Below, piece by piece: positions 14,389 to 21,548 of a stretch of 21,548 bases of DNA. Made by a program: the position numbers and the translations under genes. This stretch comes from Desertivirga sp966211215 (GTDB taxonomy: Bacteria; Bacteroidota; Bacteroidia; Sphingobacteriales; Sphingobacteriaceae), in assembly GCA_966211215.1 (NCBI GenBank), contig CBIHNR010000092.1:1-21548 (forward strand), in the 5' to 3' direction. Numbering within the stretch: the stretch's first letter is position 1; each line of letters opens with the position of its first letter. Below the pieces are notes generated by a model. The model saw only the letters and a program-made list of their open reading frames with translations, ran no database searches and was not told where the DNA came from.

Positions 14389-14417
14389 AGGCGTTGTATT
14401 AATCTAGCGCCTTTTTT
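14389..14417 (+). terminator. Rho-independent terminator of the dioxygenase gene
   Basis: AGGCG (14389-14393) pairs with CGCCT (14408-14412), and weaker T-G, T-A and G-T pairs extend the stem inward to an 8-nt loop. T residues run to 14417. The element starts 16 bp after the stop codon and ends 10 bp before the next ATG. Confidence 0.75.
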
Positions 14418-14427
14418 CTATTATACT

Positions 14428-14928
14428 ATGCCTAAAGGGACGATTAGATTATGCTACCGGAAAGTTATTGATGCCAATTCTGCCAAGGCTTGGGAGAAGA
14501 TGATATTTGAAGATACGTATCTGGAGTTTAAAATGCAGGCGCAATTCTACAATCAAGAGAGAAAATATAATACTTTCTCAGAAATTCTAAGAAGCGATCC
14601 AAAATCTGAGAAGCTTCATTTCCTGGTTAGTGCAGCGGTTACAGGCTATTTACAACAGTTAAATGAAACCACTCCGGATGTGCTTAATATTTTGGGGAAG
14701 CATTTCTTGAAATTTGAAAGTTTCAGATTCGAAATAATCAATTCGGATATTCGTGATATAACAAAGCATCAGGTTGCGATAAATTTTTTTTCAAGCCCTT
14801 TAACATGGCACGATACGATTGATAACTATTTAGTAGTGTCTGATAAATCTCAAGTTGAAAAAGAGATGTTAACCAACCTGTTTCAGTTGCAGCCTTATTT
14901 GTCAATTTATTCATTATCATACGAATGA
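14428..14928 (+). CDS. Unknown protein coupled to the pirin-like gene
   Basis: 166 residues from the ATG at 14428. An in-frame TTG at 14386 is rejected because the intervening codons lie in the terminator hairpin of the previous gene. I do not recognise the family. It is soluble, with no signal peptide or membrane segment, and looks alpha/beta, with helical stretches such as ANSAKAWEKMIFEDTYLEF and HFLVSAAVTGYLQQL. It has one Cys (residue 9), few His, and no evident metal or nucleotide motif. Its stop overlaps the start of the pirin-like gene by ATGA, so the two proteins are made from one transcript and probably act together or in one pathway. No promoter box was found in the 10 bp between terminator and ATG, so expression may depend on read-through past the terminator or a promoter inside the dioxygenase gene. 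Confidence 0.75.
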   Translation: MPKGTIRLCYRKVIDANSAKAWEKMIFEDTYLEFKMQAQFYNQERKYNTFSEILRSDPKSEKLHFLVSAAVTGYLQQLNETTPDVLNILGKHFLKFESFRFEIINSDIRDITKHQVAINFFSSPLTWHDTIDNYLVVSDKSQVEKEMLTNLFQLQPYLSIYSLSYE

Positions 14929-15617
14929 ACCCGTCGCCAGGAAAAATATACTTGTCAGATCAGCGCGGCTTATCAGAAACGGAGATAGCCAGGCGTTATT
15001 TTACTTTCAATTTCGAATCATATCAAAATGAATTTAAGGTCCCTTTTGCGAGACTTAATGCTCTTAATGATGAAATGCTGGCTGCCGGGCAATCTCTGCA
15101 CCAAGCCGTAGCATATGATGCTCAAATACTGATTATTCCAATTACAGGAAGTGTGATTGTTAAATCCGAAATTCTGGCGAAGGAGGTAGATGTAGAAGAA
15201 ATAGTTATCCTTGATCTTCCGGCAGGTACAACGTTTGATCTTCTGAACCCTTATCCCGACAACTGGATCAACTTCTTGCAAATCTGGATAAACCCGCGAG
15301 AGCCGATAACTTATCCGTCCATTGAGGCATTTGGTTTTAATTTGGAGTCTCATAAGAACAAACTATTTAGGATAGCAGGCCCCATCGAAAACTCCTTTAA
15401 ATTGAGCATTGGCTTATTTGATGGAAGACAAGAGGATGTGTATTCAACTAATGGCTCTGCGTGGGCATTTTTTGCATTTGTGTTGAGTGGCGCCTTTGAA
15501 ATGCAAGGAAGATTGTTGCATGAAAGAGATGGCCTGGCACTGTGGGATGCCAACGAAATAGATGTAGAAGCCCTTAGCAATCATGCAATTATACTAGCTT
15601 TGGAATTTCCCGACTAA
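14925..15617 (+). CDS. Pirin-like bicupin lacking the usual metal ligands
   Basis: 230 residues, near the length of E. coli YhhW (pirin family, quercetinase activity). Alignment from memory: FTFNFESYQNEFKVPFARLNAL to the YhhW SFANYYDPNFMGFSALRV region, MLAAGQ to VIEAGQ, ILIIPITGSV to ILTYVLEGTV, LQIWINP to YQIWIMP, and DGLALWDANEI to DGLAIWDEQAI. Both cupin halves are therefore present. The metal-binding HPHKDME stretch is replaced by AVAYDAQ (Ala61 and Ala63 at the two His places), and the second ligand pair (RHSE) by FDLL near 104-107. It is thus unlikely to hold iron in the N-terminal cupin and may be a binding or regulatory protein rather than a dioxygenase. Cytoplasmic by lack of signal. 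Its start overlaps the upstream stop by 4 bp; its stop is 8 bp from the convergent addB stop. Confidence 0.78.
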   Translation: MNPSPGKIYLSDQRGLSETEIARRYFTFNFESYQNEFKVPFARLNALNDEMLAAGQSLHQAVAYDAQILIIPITGSVIVKSEILAKEVDVEEIVILDLPAGTTFDLLNPYPDNWINFLQIWINPREPITYPSIEAFGFNLESHKNKLFRIAGPIENSFKLSIGLFDGRQEDVYSTNGSAWAFFAFVLSGAFEMQGRLLHERDGLALWDANEIDVEALSNHAIILALEFPD

Positions 15618-15625
15618 CTTTCAAG

Positions 15626-18493
15626 CTATCTCCTGCAAATTTCCTTGTAAGGGCAGTATCCGCAATTTTCAACTTTAAGAGTAGGGTTAAAAGGAATATC
15701 GGGATTAAAAAGTTCTTCAAGTAAACTCTTTAAATGCACCTGGAACCCACCTTTCAACTCTTCAAGGTGTTCTGCCTGTAAGAGGGTTTTACCGCTTCTT
15801 CCTCCACTAAAAAACAGGGTGCCATCTGCTTTCATTTTTCGTACGATGTATAAATTAGGCTCGACCCTTTGAACCTGTTTCACCTGTTCGTAGATGTAAG
15901 TGTAAAACAAGGTTTGGATCATGGCTTTATTCTGTCGCTTGCCGTCTCGTTCAAATAAATCATCCAAATAACTAAACCGAACTTCATCACCACCTCCTGT
16001 TTTATAGTCCACAATGCGGGTAATTCCATCTTTTTCATCCACACGGTCTATAATGCCATATAGTGACACTTGGTTAGGCTTGCCTTTAATATCGATCGGG
16101 AAGCGCCATTTATAATCCTTTTTATTCTCAAGCTCTATAATTTTAAATGGGGCAATGGTTTCATCATGATTTAAAATAGCATCAGCATATTCCTCAACAA
16201 TCCTTAAAATAATTTGCTGCATACTGTTTGGTTTCCGCAAGTGCTCTCTATTGTTAAACAACACCATAGACAACGCTTGACGGCAAAGTAAAGGAATGTC
16301 TTTTCGTTTTTGTTTAATAGCTTCTGCAGAGATCAAGGCATTTTTAGGATGTTCCATGTAGAACCACTCCATAACCTGATGAAGCACCGAGCCCACCTGA
16401 TTCGCCTCCAGATTCTCGGAAATTTCTTTTGGTTCCTGGATTTTCGCCACATACCTTAAAAAGAACTGTAACTGGCAATTTAAATAAGTTGTTAACGCAG
16501 TAGCGGATATTTTTTCATCATTCCAATTGCCTTTGCCCTGAAGAAAGCGTTGGAGGGCTGTCCACACTTTGCCCTTCTTTTCAATTGTTAAATTGCTTAT
16601 TGGCTCAATTTTTACAGGTTGGTGCTGATTATGGTACTTAAACTGGAAGCTACTTTCAAACTCCAGCTGTTTTAAAAAACGGCTGGGTTCTCCACTATTA
16701 CTTTCGTCAACAAGACAGTTATATACCATGCTGATATTTTCTGCGCGTTGCAGCAACCTATAAAAAAGGTAGGCCGAAATAGCATCTTGATTTTCAAGTA
16801 CTGGTAATCCATAAACCCGGCGTATACTATCAGGAATAAAACTTGGCGAATTGCTCAAAACCGGAAGTGTGCCTTCATTCACACCCAAAATAATCATATT
16901 TTCAAAATCCAGGCATCGGCTTTCCAACAAACCCATTACCTGAATTCCGCGCAGAGGCTCTCCTTCTAAAGGCACAGACATCCCCTGCAAGGCTTTTCTA
17001 ATTAAAGAAAGCACAAATGGCAGAGGAAGATTTTCTGTGTAAGAGGAAAGGCCATCATACAATAAATTGAGGCTTTTGCACACCGTCATAATGAGGCTTG
17101 CTTCTACTTGTTGCAATAATCCCGACTTTTGGCGTTGCTCTAAAATTGCCGTCAGAAGCACATACAAAGCATCTATGCTTTGCAGTCCTTCATGCTTTAC
17201 AGTAAAAAAGTTTGGGGCAAGAGAGGATGAAAAATGAAGTTCGGTTAAAGGCACTTCTGCCCACTGGTTATCCAGCATTCTTTTTTCAAGGATATCCCGC
17301 TCTTTTTCCTTTACTCCCGTAAGCGGATGCGATAAGAACGCTCGTACATCACGGTAGTAAATACTATCTTTTTTCTCTTTGTGGACCTGCTCCTGAATGG
17401 TTAGCCAAAGGTCTATCATCCCAAATACGGTCGATTGCGCCAAAGGATAGCCCATGGTAACATTCACTTTGCCGGCTTCGGGAGGAATGGTTTGTAAAGC
17501 CGGTATAAGCAAGCTTTCGTCTGCTATAATAATGGCTGTCTTGCCTGGATCATCCCCTACCGAACCTTGTTTTAAAAAGGTACTTATAGCTTTAGCTTGC
17601 GAAGTGTGTCCCTGGACCTGTATCACGTTGATTTGCCTCCGCCGTATAATAAATGAGGGAGGTTCGCCCAAGGCATTCACCAGGTCATTTTTGTTTAAGT
17701 TTTTTCTTATAAACAATCCGGCCTCTTGTAACTCATCGTCTACATAATAGGTATCTGTATCGAAATAGAAAATTGCTTTGCCTTCATCTTGCCACTTTTT
17801 AAAAAGCGTTGTTTCTGCTTTGTTCAGTGCATTAAAACCTACAAAGGCAATTTGTTTATAGTTATTTAGAAATTCATGCTTATCGGTTTCTGCCAGGTTT
17901 CGGTATAATTGTGCGTTTGTAATTAGCCCCTCGTAGTTTAATTGCTCATAAAAAGCCTTGTACAACTTTGGCATCCTTTTCCATAAATCGATAAATTTCT
18001 GCTGATAACTTTGTTGCCTTTCTTGCGAAAACGATGCGAGAAATTGCTCCAAAAACTGCAGCTGTTCTGGGTTAAAATGAGGAAACTGATGCTGTATTAC
18101 AGCAATATCCTCAAGCTCACAAAACAACTCCTCGGCATTTGCAAGGTCGTAGTCTATTTGGCTGAAATCGCTTAAAATGATTTCGGCCAGCGGATAAAAT
18201 TTATCTACGCTAATGGGTGCCTTGCCTTCTGCTTTTAACAAAAGGTTAAACTGTTTATGAAGAATAAAAAACTGTCTGATAGGGTCGGCAATTATCAAGC
18301 TTGTTGATTTTGCAAAAAATTCGCCAACTGTAAAAAATGCCGGGCTCCAGGATGCTTTGCCGATTAATTCGCCCAACTGTTTCTTTAAAAACAATACAGG
18401 GCGTTTATTATTGAACACAATAGCCACATCCTTCAAGTCTTGCCCAAAGCGGGCAATAAGGTTTTCTGCGGTTTCTTGTAAGAATGATTTCAT
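15626..18493 (-). CDS. addB: AddB-like subunit of a double-strand-break helicase-nuclease
   Basis: 955 residues. With AddA it resects DNA double-strand ends for RecA loading. The large N-terminal part (1-660) resembles the inactive helicase-like region of AddB; no Walker A GxxGxGK[ST] is visible near the N-terminus. It includes QVMGLLESRCLDFENMIILGVNEGTLPV and a YGLPVLENQDAISAYLFYRLLQRA stretch. The C-terminal RecB-type nuclease has Cys673 (TTYLNCQLQFFLRY), GSVLHQVME with His705, IIDRVD with Asp816, and VDYKTG with Asp829 and Lys831. It closes with C944-x2-C947-x5-C953. Four Cys in this arrangement are the known AddB [4Fe-4S] staple around the nuclease. Its start is 11 bp after the addA stop, so the two are one operon, in the order addA-addB (the reverse of B. 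subtilis). Confidence 0.9.
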   Translation of the reverse strand: MKSFLQETAENLIARFGQDLKDVAIVFNNKRPVLFLKKQLGELIGKASWSPAFFTVGEFFAKSTSLIIADPIRQFFILHKQFNLLLKAEGKAPISVDKFYPLAEIILSDFSQIDYDLANAEELFCELEDIAVIQHQFPHFNPEQLQFLEQFLASFSQERQQSYQQKFIDLWKRMPKLYKAFYEQLNYEGLITNAQLYRNLAETDKHEFLNNYKQIAFVGFNALNKAETTLFKKWQDEGKAIFYFDTDTYYVDDELQEAGLFIRKNLNKNDLVNALGEPPSFIIRRRQINVIQVQGHTSQAKAISTFLKQGSVGDDPGKTAIIIADESLLIPALQTIPPEAGKVNVTMGYPLAQSTVFGMIDLWLTIQEQVHKEKKDSIYYRDVRAFLSHPLTGVKEKERDILEKRMLDNQWAEVPLTELHFSSSLAPNFFTVKHEGLQSIDALYVLLTAILEQRQKSGLLQQVEASLIMTVCKSLNLLYDGLSSYTENLPLPFVLSLIRKALQGMSVPLEGEPLRGIQVMGLLESRCLDFENMIILGVNEGTLPVLSNSPSFIPDSIRRVYGLPVLENQDAISAYLFYRLLQRAENISMVYNCLVDESNSGEPSRFLKQLEFESSFQFKYHNQHQPVKIEPISNLTIEKKGKVWTALQRFLQGKGNWNDEKISATALTTYLNCQLQFFLRYVAKIQEPKEISENLEANQVGSVLHQVMEWFYMEHPKNALISAEAIKQKRKDIPLLCRQALSMVLFNNREHLRKPNSMQQIILRIVEEYADAILNHDETIAPFKIIELENKKDYKWRFPIDIKGKPNQVSLYGIIDRVDEKDGITRIVDYKTGGGDEVRFSYLDDLFERDGKRQNKAMIQTLFYTYIYEQVKQVQRVEPNLYIVRKMKADGTLFFSGGRSGKTLLQAEHLEELKGGFQVHLKSLLEELFNPDIPFNPTLKVENCGYCPYKEICRR

Positions 18494-18504
18494 GGAAAAA
18501 TGAT

Positions 18505-21500
18505 TTAAACCGCTTTTAATTCCTTTAAATATCCGTAGTACAGATATGCAGAAATATTACTGTAGCCCATTTGTGTAAGTAAGTGCCTGTACTCTTCAAC
18601 CTGTTTATAATGAGAGGGTTTTGGTTCTCCGGTAAATTTAAAATCAATGATCACTACCTCGTTTTCTCCTATCAATACCTTATCTGGACGGTAGCTTTCG
18701 CCGGTGTTGTTAATAATGGTTTGCTCGCTGAGGCTTTGATATGGCTTTTCCAATAAGTTTTTCAAATCAGGCTGAAGCAGAACGCTTTCTGCTAAAGTCA
18801 AAATTTCAGCTTCTTCAGCCTGCCTGAACCAGCCTTCTTGCTGCATGATTTTTAATGCAAAAGGTAGCTGCTCTGCTTTATTTGCTCTTGAAAGCAACTC
18901 ATGCAAAATGATTCCTCTGCGCTGCAGTGTGTTACCACTTAACAGGTCCAGTTGTTCAAATACTTTTTTATCGCTGAGTGTTTCGGCCAAGCGGCCAGAT
19001 AGCGGATACTCATTAAATGCCCATTCTACCTCAGAAAAGCGACTGTTTTCATCCTCCTGATTCGCTTTTTTCGGAGCAGAAAGCACAGGGTGGTCTATCC
19101 GAAGGCTTTCGCCGTCAAAATCTGTCTGCAGTTCTGAAGCATAAAGCTTAAGCGGCGAATAAAGCAGATCGCCCGATAGGCTAAATTGCTCGTCTTTGCC
19201 AGTTACTTGCCCCGGTGCAGAAATGTATAAGTGACTGCGGGTTCTGGTTGTTGCTACATATAGCATATTGAGTGCATCCATATAGTTAAACAGCAACTCC
19301 TCAAAATAAGCTTTAGCAAAGGCAGATTGTCCGAGGCTCTTTTTGTAATGTACAGGAGCACTATTGAGCATAGCATATGGCGTATTTACAGTATCTACCC
19401 AAAAAATGCTATTGGTCATTCCGTCAAGATTCCAGCTGCAAAATGGTAGCATAACTACATCAAAAGCCAATCCCTTTGACTTGTGGATGGTCATTACTTG
19501 CACGGCATCACTTTGCTCCGAAGATGGTAGCGCTTTCCCCTGGCCTTCTTCTTCCCACCAATTTAAAAAGGCGGTTATGCCACGTTCTCCCTGTTTAACG
19601 AAATTGCTTACCATATCTCTAAAAGCAAGTAAGTATGGAAGGTGAACAGTAGCCTGATTCAGCCGATAGGCTTTTATAAGCTGTTCAATTAGTTCAAAAA
19701 GAGGTAGTTGTTGCCACAAAAACCAGTTGTTGCATACTTCTATTGGCAAATAATTACCCAGCTCGGAGGCATCTGTTGTGGTTAATAAAAGCCATGCTTC
19801 AGGACTAACTTCCTTGTTTAGTTCTTTATTGTATAGATAAACACAGTTTGCTTTGTACAGCGCATTTTCATCACGCTTTGCGGTCATTGCATGTAAGGTG
19901 TTGATTAATAGCCTAACGGCTGAGTTATTTGCAATCAACAAAGCTTCTCCTGAAATAACGGGAATGTTTTGACCCATCAGATACTCAACAGTAGCACGAG
20001 CTTCAGTATTACTTCTTACCAGGATGCAAATATCGCCAGCTTTGTATCGGGGCGATTCTCCGAACAGCCAATGTGTTAAAGTTTCAGAAAGTTTAACCAA
20101 CGCAGCGTCTTTACATTCTGATGCCCGGGTGCGGTTATCTGTAACCTGGATAAAATTGATTTCAACGCTTCCGCCTGAAGGGGTAGAAGGAGCTTTGTGT
20201 TGGAAACTTTGTTCGTAGGCTCCACAGATAATTTTATCATAACCTTCGGCTTTCCACCAATCCTCAAATAATTCAATTCCTCCATCTTCTGCAACTTTAT
20301 GGTTCAGGTGATTTTGCAGAAACTGGGGCGAATGCTTAAATAAGAAATTATTGAAATCAATAATGTTGGCTGCACTTCTGTAATTTTCCTTCAAGCTATC
20401 TTCAAACACTCTTATTTCACCAATATGCTTTTTTGCATGGCTATGCAAAATGCGCCAATCGCCATTACGCCAACGATAAATAGACTGCTTTACATCACCA
20501 ACTATCAAATGGTCTACTAATTTGCCATTGGCTTCGGCTATCGCATTTTTTAATAGCGGCTGAAAATTTTCCCATTGAAATGAGGATGTATCCTGAAATT
20601 CGTCAAACAGGAAATGCCTGAAACGACTACCCATTTTTTCCCAAATAAAAGAAGGATTATCGCCTTGTTCGGCAGTAATACCTTTTAGCAGGTTCTGGGC
20701 ATCACTAATTAATAATGTTGCATTTTCCTCCCGGTATTCCTTCATTAGCGATGCCATTTCTTGCATCAAACGTAAGTAATACAAATTGGCATCCAACGCT
20801 TTTGCCATCTGATAGTTTGCAAACTCATCCAGATAAAATTGATAAATCTGGGATAGCACTCGATTTAACCTATCATATAAAATGGATATTTCGCTATTTA
20901 GCCCGCCTTTTTGCCACTCTTCTGGCCTGTCGATAAGTTTGGAAATACCCGGAATTTTCGAATAATCACCATCTGCAATCTTTACAAGATTATTAAGGGG
21001 ATTTTTTGACTTGCCTTTAAGTTGGTCTGGCAATATGCCAGAATCATGAAATAAGGTATGTGCTTTTCGGGCTAAGTCGGTTATGGAACTTTCAAAATAA
21101 TCAAGTATCGCTTTAGTTGCGTCCTGTAAGCTTTTAAAAAGGGCATCTGGCTGATGAAGTTTCAGGGCATTTTCGAAAGGCTGGTAGCGCTCTTTGAAAA
21201 TTTCGCCGGCTAAGCCGAGCAGTGTTTCGCGATAGTTCCAGCTCTTATTATCACGTACCCGTTCCAAAGCAAGATTGATAATCCATTGCAATAATTCAGG
21301 TTTACGTTCAAGTTGCTCATTCAGACGGATGGCGAGATCCCTTTTGACCTTGTCGAGGTTCATTTCTAGTTTGTAGCCAGAATCCAGCCCCAATTCAAAT
21401 GCAAAACTGCGGATTACTTTTTGGACAAATCCATCAATGGTATTAACAGCGAAACGGCTATAGTCATGCAGAATTCGCCGATAAATTCGGTAAGCCTTTT

Positions 21501-21548
21501 CCTGGATTAGTACCTCGTTCAACTCGGGGTGCGACTGGAGTATAATCT
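18505..21548 (-). CDS. addA: AddA/RecB-like UvrD-family helicase-nuclease subunit, 5' truncated by window edge
   Basis: 1014 codons including the stop are visible; the frame stays open to the right edge, and the TTG at 21522 is internal. Walker A must lie beyond the window. Superfamily 1 motifs seen in order: NTIDGFVQKVIRSFA near the left of the protein; Walker B DEFQDT at 20587-20604; GDVKQSIYRWRNGDW; LKENYRSAANIIDFNN; MTIHKSKGLAFDVVMLPF (motif V); and LNMLYVATTRTRSHLYI with the motif VI arginines. The C-terminal PD-(D/E)xK nuclease follows: RRGIILHELL (His), VVIIDFKF (Asp and Lys) and KQVEEYRHLL (Gln/Tyr helix). Both helicase and nuclease residues look intact, so with AddB it forms a two-nuclease, one-helicase AddAB-type enzyme rather than RecBCD. 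Cytoplasmic, for recombination and defence against linear DNA. Confidence 0.92.
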   Translation of the reverse strand, partial: IILQSHPELNEVLIQEKAYRIYRRILHDYSRFAVNTIDGFVQKVIRSFAFELGLDSGYKLEMNLDKVKRDLAIRLNEQLERKPELLQWIINLALERVRDNKSWNYRETLLGLAGEIFKERYQPFENALKLHQPDALFKSLQDATKAILDYFESSITDLARKAHTLFHDSGILPDQLKGKSKNPLNNLVKIADGDYSKIPGISKLIDRPEEWQKGGLNSEISILYDRLNRVLSQIYQFYLDEFANYQMAKALDANLYYLRLMQEMASLMKEYREENATLLISDAQNLLKGITAEQGDNPSFIWEKMGSRFRHFLFDEFQDTSSFQWENFQPLLKNAIAEANGKLVDHLIVGDVKQSIYRWRNGDWRILHSHAKKHIGEIRVFEDSLKENYRSAANIIDFNNFLFKHSPQFLQNHLNHKVAEDGGIELFEDWWKAEGYDKIICGAYEQSFQHKAPSTPSGGSVEINFIQVTDNRTRASECKDAALVKLSETLTHWLFGESPRYKAGDICILVRSNTEARATVEYLMGQNIPVISGEALLIANNSAVRLLINTLHAMTAKRDENALYKANCVYLYNKELNKEVSPEAWLLLTTTDASELGNYLPIEVCNNWFLWQQLPLFELIEQLIKAYRLNQATVHLPYLLAFRDMVSNFVKQGERGITAFLNWWEEEGQGKALPSSEQSDAVQVMTIHKSKGLAFDVVMLPFCSWNLDGMTNSIFWVDTVNTPYAMLNSAPVHYKKSLGQSAFAKAYFEELLFNYMDALNMLYVATTRTRSHLYISAPGQVTGKDEQFSLSGDLLYSPLKLYASELQTDFDGESLRIDHPVLSAPKKANQEDENSRFSEVEWAFNEYPLSGRLAETLSDKKVFEQLDLLSGNTLQRRGIILHELLSRANKAEQLPFALKIMQQEGWFRQAEEAEILTLAESVLLQPDLKNLLEKPYQSLSEQTIINNTGESYRPDKVLIGENEVVIIDFKFTGEPKPSHYKQVEEYRHLLTQMGYSNISAYLYYGYLKELKAV

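Noticed and set aside
14386..14427. TTG start extending the unknown gene by 14 codons
   Set aside because: These bases form the terminator stem, loop and T-run of the upstream dioxygenase gene.
1..21548. CRISPR array, insertion sequences, prophage or toxin-antitoxin genes
   Set aside because: No regularly spaced repeats, transposase motifs, phage structural genes or paired small genes were seen on either strand.

Overview
The window looks like a chromosomal stretch of a Bacteroidota bacterium, probably of the Sphingobacteriia/Chitinophagia type. The signs are two SusC/SusD outer-membrane pairs, several matches to the Bacteroidota -7 promoter box (TAnnTTTG), A+T-rich spacers with almost no Shine-Dalgarno sequences, and an AddAB-type recombination nuclease. 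The genus cannot be settled from the sequence. I see no insertion sequence, integrase, phage gene, CRISPR array or toxin/defence cassette, so this reads as ordinary core and accessory chromosome rather than an island.

Layout. (1) 1-7250, plus strand: the C-terminal end of a SusC-like TonB-dependent receptor and its SusD lipoprotein, a terminator, a 283-bp leader with two dyad elements, then a complete SusC-like receptor and a SusD-like lipoprotein of a different subfamily. No glycoside hydrolase, SusE/F-like protein or regulator is visible, so the substrates are unknown. (2) 7230-9407, minus strand: an LD-carboxypeptidase (peptidoglycan recycling) followed after 36 bp by an exported OmpA-domain protein, probably one operon. 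It ends in a bidirectional hairpin shared with the susCD unit. (3) 9408-9521: a compact divergent promoter region with an 18-bp perfect palindrome between opposed -7 boxes. (4) 9522-11794, plus strand: metG, then a tRNA-Arg(CCU) gene with its own terminator. (5) 12073-13317: a polytopic membrane protein of unknown function. (6) 13644-14372: an exported lipoprotein of the intradiol dioxygenase family. (7) 14428-15617: an unknown 166-residue protein translationally coupled (ATGA overlap) to a pirin-like bicupin that has lost its metal ligands. (8) 15626-21548, minus strand: addB and the downstream part of addA, the two subunits of a double-strand-break-processing helicase-nuclease. The start of addA lies outside the window.

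The best leads are the palindrome joining the metG and ldcA-ompA promoters, the coupled unknown/pirin-like pair, and the dyad elements ahead of the second susC. None is a demonstrated new system; each is a hypothesis drawn from sequence alone.
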